The position numbers and the translations under genes are program-made. From Treponema sp. (lineage in GTDB: Bacteria; Spirochaetota; Spirochaetia; Treponematales; Treponemataceae): a DNA stretch of 32,713 nt. Location of the stretch: positions 1 through 32,713 of the forward strand of contig JAKSLY010000027.1 in assembly GCA_024400955.1 (NCBI GenBank), given 5' to 3'. The notes below the pieces were generated by a model, which was not told the DNA's origin, did not search any database, and was given only the letters and a program-made list of their open reading frames with translations. Of this stretch, positions 15,057-22,729 are shown piece after piece (position 1 is the first letter of the stretch; every line of letters starts with the position of its first letter).

Positions 15057-16094
15057 TTACCTTCTTCCAAAAGACTCTAAATTTGCAAGACCGCGTTTAA
15101 ACTGGGGAATTCTTGCACATGCAGTTGTACTTAGCGGACTTGTCTCCCCCCTCTTGAGGAAATGATATGCAACGCCTGCAATCATGGCACCGTTGTCTCC
15201 GCAAAGCTTAAGGGGCGGGAAAATGCATTTTAGGTCAGAGCGTTCTGCAAGCATGGAACGAAGCCTTGAATTGGCGGCAACTCCACCACCTGCAACAACA
15301 GTCTTGAGTCCCGTATCTTCAACAGCGCGCATGAGGCGAGAAACCAAAGTACGGCATGCAGTCTCCTGGAAGGAAGCTGCAATGTTTTCAACAGTCTTTT
15401 CATAGCCCGGGTTAAGGAAGGAATCCGCCTGATGTATTACGGCAGTCTTAAGGCCGCTGAAGGAAACATCATAACGGTGTTCCCCCTTGTCGATTTTTGG
15501 AGTTGGAAAAGTAAAGGCCTTTGGATCGCCATTTTGTGAAAGCCTGTCAATGATCACTCCCCCAGGGTATCCCAGGTCATAATACTTGGCAACCTTGTCA
15601 AAGGCCTCACCCACGCTGTCGTCAATTGTGGTTCCAAGAATCTCAAGGTCGTCAAAACCGTTGACCTTTGCAATGATGCTGTGACCGCCGGAAACAAGAA
15701 GACCAAGATAAGGATACTCAATATCGTTTTCAAGATGGGCAGCATACATGTGGCCAAGCATGTGATTGACTGCATAAAAGGGCTTGTTCACTGACCATGC
15801 AAGGGTCTTTGCAAAAGTAAGTCCCACAAGAAGTGAACCCATGAGCCCCGGCCTGTTGGTTGCAGCAATGGCATCAACTTCCTCAAGCTTCATGTCCGCT
15901 TCTGCCAGGGCCTGCCTTACAACAGGAAGAATCCATTCAGCATGCTTACGGCTTGCAATCTCGGGAACAACACCCTTGTATATCTGGTGGAACGGAATTT
16001 GGGTTGCAACGACATTGGAAATGATTTTCCTGCCGTCTTCAACAATTGCACATGCTGTCTCATCGCAGCTTGATTCAATTCCCAAAACTTTCAT
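15057..16094 (-). CDS. tsaD: tRNA N6-adenosine threonylcarbamoyltransferase (TsaD)
   Basis: The ASKHA-fold protein that transfers the threonylcarbamoyl group to A37 of ANN-decoding tRNAs, together with TsaB and TsaE. From ATG 16094 it has 345 residues, a normal length. Signatures: KVLGIESSCDETACAIVED at the N-terminus, the metal-binding pair His111/His115 in NHMLGHMYA, LVSGGHS, the AGGGVAANSRLR motif and CGDNGAMIA. AGAGGT lies just before ATG 16094, so I prefer it over the upstream in-frame start at 16112. It is convergent with the membrane protein gene and shares its terminator. Confidence 0.93.
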   Translation of the reverse strand: MKVLGIESSCDETACAIVEDGRKIISNVVATQIPFHQIYKGVVPEIASRKHAEWILPVVRQALAEADMKLEEVDAIAATNRPGLMGSLLVGLTFAKTLAWSVNKPFYAVNHMLGHMYAAHLENDIEYPYLGLLVSGGHSIIAKVNGFDDLEILGTTIDDSVGEAFDKVAKYYDLGYPGGVIIDRLSQNGDPKAFTFPTPKIDKGEHRYDVSFSGLKTAVIHQADSFLNPGYEKTVENIAASFQETACRTLVSRLMRAVEDTGLKTVVAGGGVAANSRLRSMLAERSDLKCIFPPLKLCGDNGAMIAGVAYHFLKRGETSPLSTTACARIPQFKRGLANLESFGRR

Positions 16095-16136
16095 ATTTAC
16101 CTCTATAAACAAATGATGTCAGTCAGCGCCTAAAGA

Positions 16137-17465
16137 TTATCGTATCTGCGAAGGAGCCACAAGAGCATAGCCCTGCGCCTTGAGTTCAGGATACATTTCC
16201 AGAAGGAGGGGCGGAAGAATTTTAGCAGACTTTTCCACATGGCCAATCATTATGCACTTGCCCTTCCTGTTTGCAATGCCGATTCCCCTCATGATCTGCT
16301 TGAGCATTTCTTCCCTGGAAACAATGTCGTCGATAAAGACATCACGTTCCTTGATTGTAATGCCGCGTTCAAGGGCAGCCTGTGGGGCCATGGTATCCTT
16401 TGTCGTCCTTGAGTCAAGAAAGAACACACCGTAATCCGTGCATGCATCAAGAACCGCACCTATCTTCATCTCGTCAGTCGTAATAAGTGAACCTTCGTGA
16501 TTGTTAAGCCCCTTTACCCCGGGACCAAGGCTTGCAAGGTTTTCCACAACAAGGTTGTAGATTTCCGCAAGGCTCATGTCGGGCTTGATGGCACCTTCCC
16601 CGGGATTCATCTTAAGGTTCTGGGCCTGCATTGGCTGATGGAGCATAAGTTCCTTGCCGGAAGTGCGGATTATCTGGGCAGCTTCCTTAGTAAACTTTTG
16701 TCGCGGCAAAACTGCAACTGCAATTGGGAAAGGAAGGCTTGTATATTTTTTCAGGTTTTCCGTACCCAAACCGCCATCATCAATTATGAAGCAGATCCTT
16801 GCACCGGATGCAGCTGGTGGAATGTTGAATTTTGCCGCAGGTGGAACCGGAGAAACCTGAGGCTTTGCTGCACCTTGATCACCCTGGGCAGGCTTTGCTT
16901 TTTGAGCAGGCGGAGTCTCCTTTTCCTGCTGAACCTTAGGCTTCTGGGTATCGGCCGGTTTAGCTGGTGCCACCGGTTTTGCCGGTGCAACTGGAGCAGC
17001 CGGTTTTGCCGGTGTTGTCCCCGCAGCTTTGGAAGACTCCGCGGCTTTGGCAGGCTTAGAAGATTCCGCAGGCTTGGCGGGTACAGCTTCCGCTGGCTTT
17101 GGTGCAGGAGTGGCTGGCTTCTTTTGTTCCGTTGACTTCTTTTGTTCCGTTGGCTTTTTTGGTTCCGCCGGCTTTTTTGATTCTGCCGACTTTTCAGATT
17201 TCTTCTGTTCAGTTTTTTTCGGCGCAGTTTTCCTTGATTCAGTTTTTCCTGCAAGTTCCGTAGCTTGTGACGACGGAGCAGCAGATTTTTCCGGCTCTGG
17301 AACAGAAAACAGGAATGTTATGGAAAGAAAGGAAAGACAAAGAACGATTATGAGGGCTGCAATGAACAGGACCTTGCGGTTGTCAAGGCTTACCTTTGGC
17401 TTCTTTTTTTTAGGAGTTTTCTTTGTTCTGGTATTTTTTTTGACTGTTTTCTTACTGGCTGCCAT
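16137..17465 (-). CDS. Membrane-anchored divergent polysaccharide deacetylase family protein
   Basis: From ATG 17465 it has 442 residues in three parts. There is a very basic cytoplasmic N-terminus (residues 1-30, KK-rich) and one transmembrane helix (about 31-54). A periplasmic Pro/Ala/Lys/Glu linker (about 55-215) has near-repeats such as KKPTEQKKSTEQKKP. The C-terminal catalytic-like domain has CFIIDDGG (228-230 IDD), LMLHQPMQ, LNNHEGSLIT and FLDSRTT, motifs of the divergent polysaccharide deacetylase (DUF610/YibQ) family. A role in trimming cell-wall or envelope glycans is likely but unproven. The long linker could let the domain reach through the periplasm. An in-frame upstream start at 17495 is less likely. 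Confidence 0.85.
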   Translation of the reverse strand: MAASKKTVKKNTRTKKTPKKKKPKVSLDNRKVLFIAALIIVLCLSFLSITFLFSVPEPEKSAAPSSQATELAGKTESRKTAPKKTEQKKSEKSAESKKPAEPKKPTEQKKSTEQKKPATPAPKPAEAVPAKPAESSKPAKAAESSKAAGTTPAKPAAPVAPAKPVAPAKPADTQKPKVQQEKETPPAQKAKPAQGDQGAAKPQVSPVPPAAKFNIPPAASGARICFIIDDGGLGTENLKKYTSLPFPIAVAVLPRQKFTKEAAQIIRTSGKELMLHQPMQAQNLKMNPGEGAIKPDMSLAEIYNLVVENLASLGPGVKGLNNHEGSLITTDEMKIGAVLDACTDYGVFFLDSRTTKDTMAPQAALERGITIKERDVFIDDIVSREEMLKQIMRGIGIANRKGKCIMIGHVEKSAKILPPLLLEMYPELKAQGYALVAPSQIR

Positions 17466-17584
17466 GGAAACTAAAATATATCCCATTGCAGGCAAAAGGA
17501 CAAGATTTTTGCATCCAGTCCACTTAATGTATTTTTAGAGATGCCCTTTATTCTTTTTTAATACAATGGTATATTTTTTCCATT

Positions 17585-18019
17585 ATGAAGAACATAAAAA
17601 AAACAATTTTACATGCCACATGTCTTACAGCACTCATTGCATGCCTTTTGACAGCATTTACTTCCTGCGCAACAACACAGGTAACTGTAGAACCTGACGC
17701 AACATATATGGAAATAATCCAGAAGGCACAGACTGCCTACGATAACGGAAAGACAAAGCAGTCGATTCAGTATTACACAATCCTGATCCAGCGTTACGGA
17801 ATGAATCCAGCCGTTTATGTGGAAGGAACCTACGAAATAGCACACATCTACCTTAAGCAGAAAAAATACGATCTGGCCCGCCCAATGTACAACGAGCTTA
17901 AGGCAATTTTTGACCAGACTGCCCCAGGCCAGCTTCCAGGAGCCTATAAAAAAATGTTCATGCACGACTACGAAAAACTGGCCGAACATGACAAGAAGCA
18001 CGCTCCAAAAAACAAATAG
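17585..18019 (+). CDS. Small TPR-like lipoprotein
   Basis: A 144-residue putative lipoprotein. The N-terminus is a signal peptide with Lys residues, a hydrophobic core and a lipobox ending FTSC, with Cys28 as the lipid site. The mature part has helical repeats with TPR character (AQTAYDNGKTKQSIQYYTIL and YEIAHIYLKQKKYDLARPMY), which usually mediate protein contacts. It would be anchored in a membrane facing the periplasm. No Shine-Dalgarno is seen before ATG 17585. Possible -10 boxes TACAAT (17563-17568) and TATATT (17570-17575) would give a leader of only about 3-10 bases, so leaderless or near-leaderless translation is possible. Confidence 0.8.
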   Translation: MKNIKKTILHATCLTALIACLLTAFTSCATTQVTVEPDATYMEIIQKAQTAYDNGKTKQSIQYYTILIQRYGMNPAVYVEGTYEIAHIYLKQKKYDLARPMYNELKAIFDQTAPGQLPGAYKKMFMHDYEKLAEHDKKHAPKNK

Positions 18020-18022
18020 GAT

Positions 18023-18137
18023 TACGGGCGCTCCCGCCGCAAGCGTCGGTCAGGCTTTCCAAGGCTCCGGGGTCAAGGCCCCTCCGGTCCTGACGGACGG
18101 CCCGGAAAGATTCCGGCCCCTTTCCAATCCTTAGCGC
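18023..18137. repeat. GC-rich hairpin-containing intergenic element between convergent genes
   Basis: The 119 bases between the convergent lipoprotein and VWA genes are strikingly GC-rich compared with all other gaps in the window. They contain stacked inverted repeats, the clearest being CCGGAA-AGA-TTCCGG (18102-18116), plus GTCC/GGAC around TGAC. No T run follows, so it is not a standard terminator, though it could hinder transcription from both sides. The look is that of a dispersed intergenic repeat (REP/BIME-like). Only one copy lies in this window, so repetition is inferred and not shown. Confidence 0.5.
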
Positions 18138-18138
18138 A

Positions 18139-19485
18139 TCACTTCTTCTTGTCCGGAACAATAATGCAGTCAAGGGTAACATTCTTCTGCTTGGCAAGAT
18201 CCATGACTGTCTCACGACTGATCTTCTTTGGACCCCTCGGGAAAGGATGGGGTTCAGCATCGCCAATTAGGATTATCTTCTTCTGGGCATCCTCGCGCCA
18301 TTCATAGTAAACCATGGAACTGTACAGTGCTTCGTAAACTGCTTCCGGGATGTCGCCGCCTTCGTTTCCATGAATCAGTACGGTGTTCAAATTCTTCTTG
18401 AACTGGTCCGTGCTCCTCGTAAAGTCAAAGACCTTAACAGGCATTCCCTTGTAGTTGTAGGTATCATTAAAATCCCTGTAGAACAAAAGCCCAAGCCTAA
18501 TGTCCTCAAACTCAAGAACCTGTTCCAAAAGTTTTGGAATCCATTCCTTCTTGAGCTGGTCAAGGTCATCCTTCATGCTGCCCGTGGTATCGATGGCAAA
18601 GACAACATCAACCTTTGTATGAGGCATGATCCTGTCCACGGATGCAAGAAGGTCTTCAGTAAGTTTTTCCACTGTTGAATAGTACAGAAGGCCGCTTCCA
18701 TCCTTGGCAATACCTGCAAAACTTTCTGCAGCCACGGCATTATAGTCATCGGTAAGAATGAACTCAGGCTCCGGTTCCACTTCCGGCTCTGGCTCCGGTT
18801 CCTCAAAAACTTCAGGCTCAACAACAGGTTCCGGTATGACTTCCACCACAGGTTCCGGAACAGGAACAGGTGCTGGCTTCGGCTTTTTTACCACAACCTT
18901 TTTCTTTGGAGGCTTCTTTCCAAGGTCAAACATGAATGCATTGTCCATGTAGCGGCCGGTGTAATCTCCGTAAGGCTTTGTAAAGGTTCGGATGTTGATG
19001 AACGTTCCGCGGCCAATCTTTACCTCGCCGTTTCTTGACCAGGGGTAGCCGTAGTAAATCGTTTCTGGAATGTAAATGTGAAAGCTTTCCCCAAGAACCG
19101 GGTGCATTTCCGTAGTTGAATCTATGAGGCTGAACCTAGAATATTCTGAATTAAGTTCCTGCCCGTTAAGGTAGCGGATTTCGTTTCCATTCACCTCGTT
19201 GAATTTTCCGGCCCTGTACGCATAGTTTGTTGCCTTACCGCTTGGATCGCTGGTGGTTTCAACAAGCATGATGCTGTTTACCGCAGGCTTCTTTCGGATG
19301 AAGAGATCGACTCCACCTTCAGCACCTGCCCTCTTCTGAAGGAAAATGTCCGAGGCAGTAATCTGCATCTCCGGAGTTTCCACAATCCTTCTGATCTGTC
19401 CTGACTGTGCCGATGGGGCCGTCTGGGCAAATGCCATACCAAAAAGAGCAAAAGCGGCTGTTACTGAAAGAAGTCTTTTATTCAT
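18139..19485 (-). CDS. Exported von Willebrand factor A domain protein
   Basis: A 448-residue exported protein. A signal peptide (residues 1-20, ending MAFA) precedes a beta-rich N-terminal region (about 25-190) of unknown type. A basic stretch (KKPPKKKVVVKKPKP) and a Pro/Glu/Val linker (about 200-241, EPEPEPEVEPEPE) lead to a C-terminal VWA domain (about 285-445). The metal site is recognisable: DTTGS at 299-303 and GGDIPEAVYEAL further on. VWA domains bind ligands through a metal ion; here it would act in the periplasm or at the cell surface. The partner is unknown. Its end faces the GC-rich element at 18023-18137. Confidence 0.85.
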   Translation of the reverse strand: MNKRLLSVTAAFALFGMAFAQTAPSAQSGQIRRIVETPEMQITASDIFLQKRAGAEGGVDLFIRKKPAVNSIMLVETTSDPSGKATNYAYRAGKFNEVNGNEIRYLNGQELNSEYSRFSLIDSTTEMHPVLGESFHIYIPETIYYGYPWSRNGEVKIGRGTFINIRTFTKPYGDYTGRYMDNAFMFDLGKKPPKKKVVVKKPKPAPVPVPEPVVEVIPEPVVEPEVFEEPEPEPEVEPEPEFILTDDYNAVAAESFAGIAKDGSGLLYYSTVEKLTEDLLASVDRIMPHTKVDVVFAIDTTGSMKDDLDQLKKEWIPKLLEQVLEFEDIRLGLLFYRDFNDTYNYKGMPVKVFDFTRSTDQFKKNLNTVLIHGNEGGDIPEAVYEALYSSMVYYEWREDAQKKIILIGDAEPHPFPRGPKKISRETVMDLAKQKNVTLDCIIVPDKKK

Positions 19486-19518
19486 ATTCTACATTATCGG
19501 TAAAAATTCTTAAAAACC

Positions 19519-19547
19519 TATGAATAATTGTAATTTTATGATATACT
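19519..19547 (+). promoter_or_regulatory. Possible promoter for the TTG-start gene at 19577
   Basis: TATACT at 19542-19547 is a good -10 box, with TATGAA 17 bases upstream (19519-19524) as a weak -35. Transcription would begin near 19554, giving a roughly 23-base leader that contains the strong AGGGGAG ribosome site. The weak -35 limits confidence. Confidence 0.4.
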
Positions 19548-19576
19548 TTATAGTAGACATTTGAAGGGGAGTAAAA

Positions 19577-20689
19577 TTGGACGAACAGGAAAAGATTGAA
19601 AAGCTCAAGGTGATTTCAGAATCAACCTTTGACAGCGTAAGCATCAACGAGTTTTTTGATGAAGAAACAAAGAAAGACGAAATAATCCAGACCGGTATCA
19701 TTGTTTTCACCGATCACCAGCAAAAGCTCATTGACCGGCTTAGCACAGCCCTTGCACAGCACGCTCCGGACAGGCTTGACCGCCTGCAGAACAGACTCAA
19801 GGACGTAACAGACCTGGCAAAATCCATAGCACGATTCCCGTCCCTCCTCGAAAGGTCCAACATGACCACATCCACACGCACGCCGGAAGCCCTTGTAGAA
19901 ACCCTGATTTCCTACCAGGAAGACGGTGATACGACCCTTCACATGCCGTCAAAGGCAACACTGGGAAGGGGATTCCTCATTGCAAAGATCCACACCTTCT
20001 TTTCAATGTCAAAGCTTGCAAAGAATTACGCCCACATGGACGACAAGCAGGTCAAGGAATATGCCGACGAAACAACGGCCATGATGTTCACCCTTATGGC
20101 AGAAGACGTTTACATTAACCTCATCAGGGACAAAACCATCTCCATCGACATGAGGCGCGAAATTGCCAACTACCTCATCATCCTTTGGGAACACAGAAGC
20201 GACCAGACCATCTCCGACATTGCACCGGTTCTCCAGTCGGTATGGAATGCACGCCGCTCCCTTGCCCCGGCCTTTGGAACCATGATGGGAACAAGCGAAC
20301 TTCTTCTGGTAACCCTCCAGATGGACGAACAGTGGAATTCATTCATCAGGGAAAAGCTTTCCGACACGGATGTTTCCCAGGCCATGGAGGAATTCCTCTT
20401 TGGCGTTTCCCACGAACAGGTATTAAGGCTCAAGGAAATCCTCAAGAACCAGGGCGTTAAGTCCATTGGCCGTGATGAAGTAAGTTCCTACCTTGGCGAA
20501 CGCGTCAAGACAGACATCAACCTTGACTACCGCGACTTCTACCTTCTGTATACAGTCCGCCGCGATAATGCACGTGCAAGGCAGAGGCTCCATATTCCAG
20601 GACCAAAGAAGACACTGGAAGACCACTTCTTCAGGTTCATCATGGAACAAAACCACGAAAAGCAGAAGAACGACACCTTTGCAAAATAA
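19577..20689 (+). CDS. Conserved-looking cytoplasmic protein of unknown function
   Basis: A 370-residue soluble protein, largely helical and rich in charged residues, with no signal peptide or membrane segment. The start is TTG at 19577, supported by AGGGGAG 5-6 bases upstream and the absence of a better start. The N-terminal part (ESTFDSVSINEFFDEETKKD) is acidic. The middle contains Met-rich helices (ETTAMMFTLMAEDVYINLI), and a PGPKKTLEDHFFRF motif sits near the C-terminus. I do not recognise the family and make no functional claim. It is followed after 21 bases by the XRE-cupin regulator, so the two may be co-transcribed. Confidence 0.75.
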   Translation: MDEQEKIEKLKVISESTFDSVSINEFFDEETKKDEIIQTGIIVFTDHQQKLIDRLSTALAQHAPDRLDRLQNRLKDVTDLAKSIARFPSLLERSNMTTSTRTPEALVETLISYQEDGDTTLHMPSKATLGRGFLIAKIHTFFSMSKLAKNYAHMDDKQVKEYADETTAMMFTLMAEDVYINLIRDKTISIDMRREIANYLIILWEHRSDQTISDIAPVLQSVWNARRSLAPAFGTMMGTSELLLVTLQMDEQWNSFIREKLSDTDVSQAMEEFLFGVSHEQVLRLKEILKNQGVKSIGRDEVSSYLGERVKTDINLDYRDFYLLYTVRRDNARARQRLHIPGPKKTLEDHFFRFIMEQNHEKQKNDTFAK

Positions 20690-20710
20690 CTGAACCCGGT
20701 ATCACTAAAT

Positions 20711-21292
20711 ATGGAAGAAAAAAAAGAATATCACTTTGGCGAAAAGATCCGTCAGGTACGCGAAAAAAAACACATGACCCTTAAGGCAGTTGCCCAGGCT
20801 GCAGGAGTAAGCGAAAGCCTTGTTTCCCAGATTGAACGCAACAAGGTTTCTCCGGCCATCGACACCCTCCTTGACCTTGCCAATGCCCTTGACATTAGCC
20901 TTGACTACCTTTTTGAAGAATACAGCCGCCGCCGTCCCGTATCCATAACCCACAGGGATGAACGCCGCACCCTTAACGAGGAAGACGTGGTTTACAGCGA
21001 ACTTTCAGACTCCTATTCTGCCAACGGGGAAAATTCCTTTGAAAGCTACACGGTTGTAATTCCCGAAGGCTCAAAAACCCACAGGGGAAACTACGGTCAC
21101 ATCGGGCAGGAAATGGGTCTTGTCACACGGGGCACAGGCATACTTCATTACGGGGACAAGCAGTACACCCTTAAGGCAGGAGACAGCATAACATTCAGCG
21201 CCAACGCTCCGCACAACATAGAAAACACCGGCTCGGAACCCTTTGAAGCCATCTGGATTGTAACTCCGGCACAGAAATTCAACAGCAACTGA
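20711..21292 (+). CDS. XRE-family transcriptional regulator with C-terminal cupin domain
   Basis: A 193-residue regulator. The N-terminal helix-turn-helix (about residues 8-70: GEKIRQVREKKHMTLKAVAQ, then SESLVSQIERNKVSPAIDTL) is joined to a cupin_2 barrel (about 105-188, with GHIGQEMGLVTRGTG and a closing DSITFSANAPHNIENTG). Such XRE-cupin proteins usually sense a small molecule through the cupin and repress nearby transport or catabolic genes. The adjacent prs-kinase-HAD operon is a natural candidate target, but no operator was identified. Position within one transcript with the unknown protein upstream is likely. Confidence 0.88.
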   Translation: MEEKKEYHFGEKIRQVREKKHMTLKAVAQAAGVSESLVSQIERNKVSPAIDTLLDLANALDISLDYLFEEYSRRRPVSITHRDERRTLNEEDVVYSELSDSYSANGENSFESYTVVIPEGSKTHRGNYGHIGQEMGLVTRGTGILHYGDKQYTLKAGDSITFSANAPHNIENTGSEPFEAIWIVTPAQKFNSN

Positions 21293-21338
21293 GATTTCAG
21301 TGCAAGTGACGGCCATGTACACACATCCCCGGCCATTA

Positions 21339-21367
21339 TTGCAAACAACTTCAAAAAACGGTATTAT
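21339..21367 (+). promoter_or_regulatory. Sigma-70-type promoter for the prs operon
   Basis: TTGCAA (21339-21344) and TATTAT (21362-21367) are separated by 17 bases, in the 168-base gap before prs. Transcription would start near 21374, giving a leader of about 87 bases with two small hairpins. Confidence 0.65.
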
Positions 21368-21393
21368 TTTCGTATAAATTCCAACGGGAATCT

Positions 21394-21429
21394 GCAGAAT
21401 CTGTTTTCTGCACGATGTCCCCTGGACAT
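21394..21429 (+). other. Two adjacent small hairpins in the prs leader
   Basis: GCAGAA (21394-21399) pairs with TTCTGC (21406-21411), and ATGTCC (21415-21420) pairs with GGACAT (21424-21429) across a three-base loop. They lie in the predicted untranslated leader, about 30 bases before the prs start, with neither a T run nor overlap with the ribosome site (AAGGGG at about 21448). They could stabilise the message or act in regulation; no known riboswitch class is recognised. Confidence 0.4.
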
Positions 21430-21460
21430 TTCATCCATATTTTTATAAGGGGTAAGAATA

Positions 21461-22729
21461 ATGCCGTATTCTGAACCAACAGACTTAGCAGTCGTAGCAT
21501 GTCCTGGCGGAGAATCTTTCGCCAACGAAGTAATCACTCACCTTCGCCACATGTACAAGCATCGCTTTACTCTCAAGTGCGATGTAATCTCAAAGCGTTA
21601 CGGACTTGACAAGGAAAAGGCCGTGCAGCAGATGAACCTTGACAATGACATCAAGACATCTGACCTTTGCATCAGGGGTTCCATTGACAAGTACAGGCCT
21701 CCAGTATTCAAGGTAAACGCTTCATTCACCTATTTTGCCAACGGAGAATTCAAGTGCGAACTCAACGAATGCATCCGCGGAAAAGACGTATACATTTTCC
21801 AGGACGTTGAAAACCACGAGGAAATCCTCATGAACGGTGGAAAGGCAAAACTCAAGCTTTCTGTAAACGATCACGTTATGGGACTTCTTGTAACAATCGA
21901 TGCAGTACGTCAGGCCGGTGCAAAGAACATCACTCTCGTTGTTCCTGCTTACCCTTACAGCCGTCAGCACAAGAAGAAGAGCCGCGAAGGACTTACAGCA
22001 GCTCTCCTTGGTCATATATATGAATCAATGGAAGTTAAGAGAATCATCACTCTTGACCTTCACTCACGCGAAATCGTAAACGCATTTGCACATACACACT
22101 GCGAAAACCTTCACGCTTCATACCAGATCATCCGCGAACTTGCAAAGGCCGTTGACCTTACAAAGGAAGACCTTGTAGTTGTATCACCTGACACTGGTGC
22201 CATCGACCGCAACAAGTTCTACGCAACAGGACTCAAGAAGCCGCTTGCCATGATCTACAAGGAAAGGGATTATTCTGTTGTAACCCAGGACGCAAAGAAT
22301 ACCAACATCAAGAGCGTAAAGCTCCTTGGTGACGTTCAGGGAAAGGTTGCATTCCTTGCAGACGACATGCTCGGTACAGGTGGAACACTTCTCAAGGCCA
22401 TGGAATTCCTCCACAACAACGGGGCAACAAAGGTTATCGCTGCAATCAGCCTTCCATTCTTTACGGGCAATGCCATCGAACAGTTTGACGAAGCCTACAA
22501 GAAGGGACTTTTCTACAGGATCATCGGAACAAATGCAGTTTACCACGAAGAGCTCCTCAAGCGCGAATGGTACATCAGCACCAACGTTTCGGGTCTCTTT
22601 GCAAACGTAATCACAAGGCTCCACCACAACCAGTCTCTGGGCGACCTTCTTGACAACCGCTCGATCATCGACAAGCTCATCAAGGTTTCAACTCCACAGG
22701 ACAGCGAAGGCAAGGTGGAAAACAAATAA
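21461..22729 (+). CDS. prs: Ribose-phosphate pyrophosphokinase (PRPP synthase), long divergent form
   Basis: Makes PRPP from ribose 5-phosphate and ATP. At 422 residues it is about 100 longer than the usual roughly 315, mainly through an N-terminal segment and internal insertions. Family motifs are recognisable but altered: FANGEFKCEL, YPYSRQHKKKSREG (usual RQDRK region), ITLDLHSREI, VVSPDTGAIDR and the PRPP loop LADDMLGTGGTL, where the usual DDMIDTAGT has Gly in place of the second-cluster Asp. ATG 21461 is preceded by AAGGGG. The stop directly abuts the FGGY kinase start (TAA then ATG), so the two are translated together. A distinct phosphoribosyl-type substrate cannot be excluded. Confidence 0.85.
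   Translation: MPYSEPTDLAVVACPGGESFANEVITHLRHMYKHRFTLKCDVISKRYGLDKEKAVQQMNLDNDIKTSDLCIRGSIDKYRPPVFKVNASFTYFANGEFKCELNECIRGKDVYIFQDVENHEEILMNGGKAKLKLSVNDHVMGLLVTIDAVRQAGAKNITLVVPAYPYSRQHKKKSREGLTAALLGHIYESMEVKRIITLDLHSREIVNAFAHTHCENLHASYQIIRELAKAVDLTKEDLVVVSPDTGAIDRNKFYATGLKKPLAMIYKERDYSVVTQDAKNTNIKSVKLLGDVQGKVAFLADDMLGTGGTLLKAMEFLHNNGATKVIAAISLPFFTGNAIEQFDEAYKKGLFYRIIGTNAVYHEELLKREWYISTNVSGLFANVITRLHHNQSLGDLLDNRSIIDKLIKVSTPQDSEGKVENK

Noticed and set aside
16497..17135. Arg/Leu/Cys-rich plus-strand frame
   Set aside because: Antisense of the low-complexity linker of the deacetylase-like protein; repeats on one strand create long open frames on the other.
18023..18137. Small RNA gene or tRNA
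   Set aside because: Hairpins are present but no tRNA cloverleaf, promoter or terminator could be recognised.
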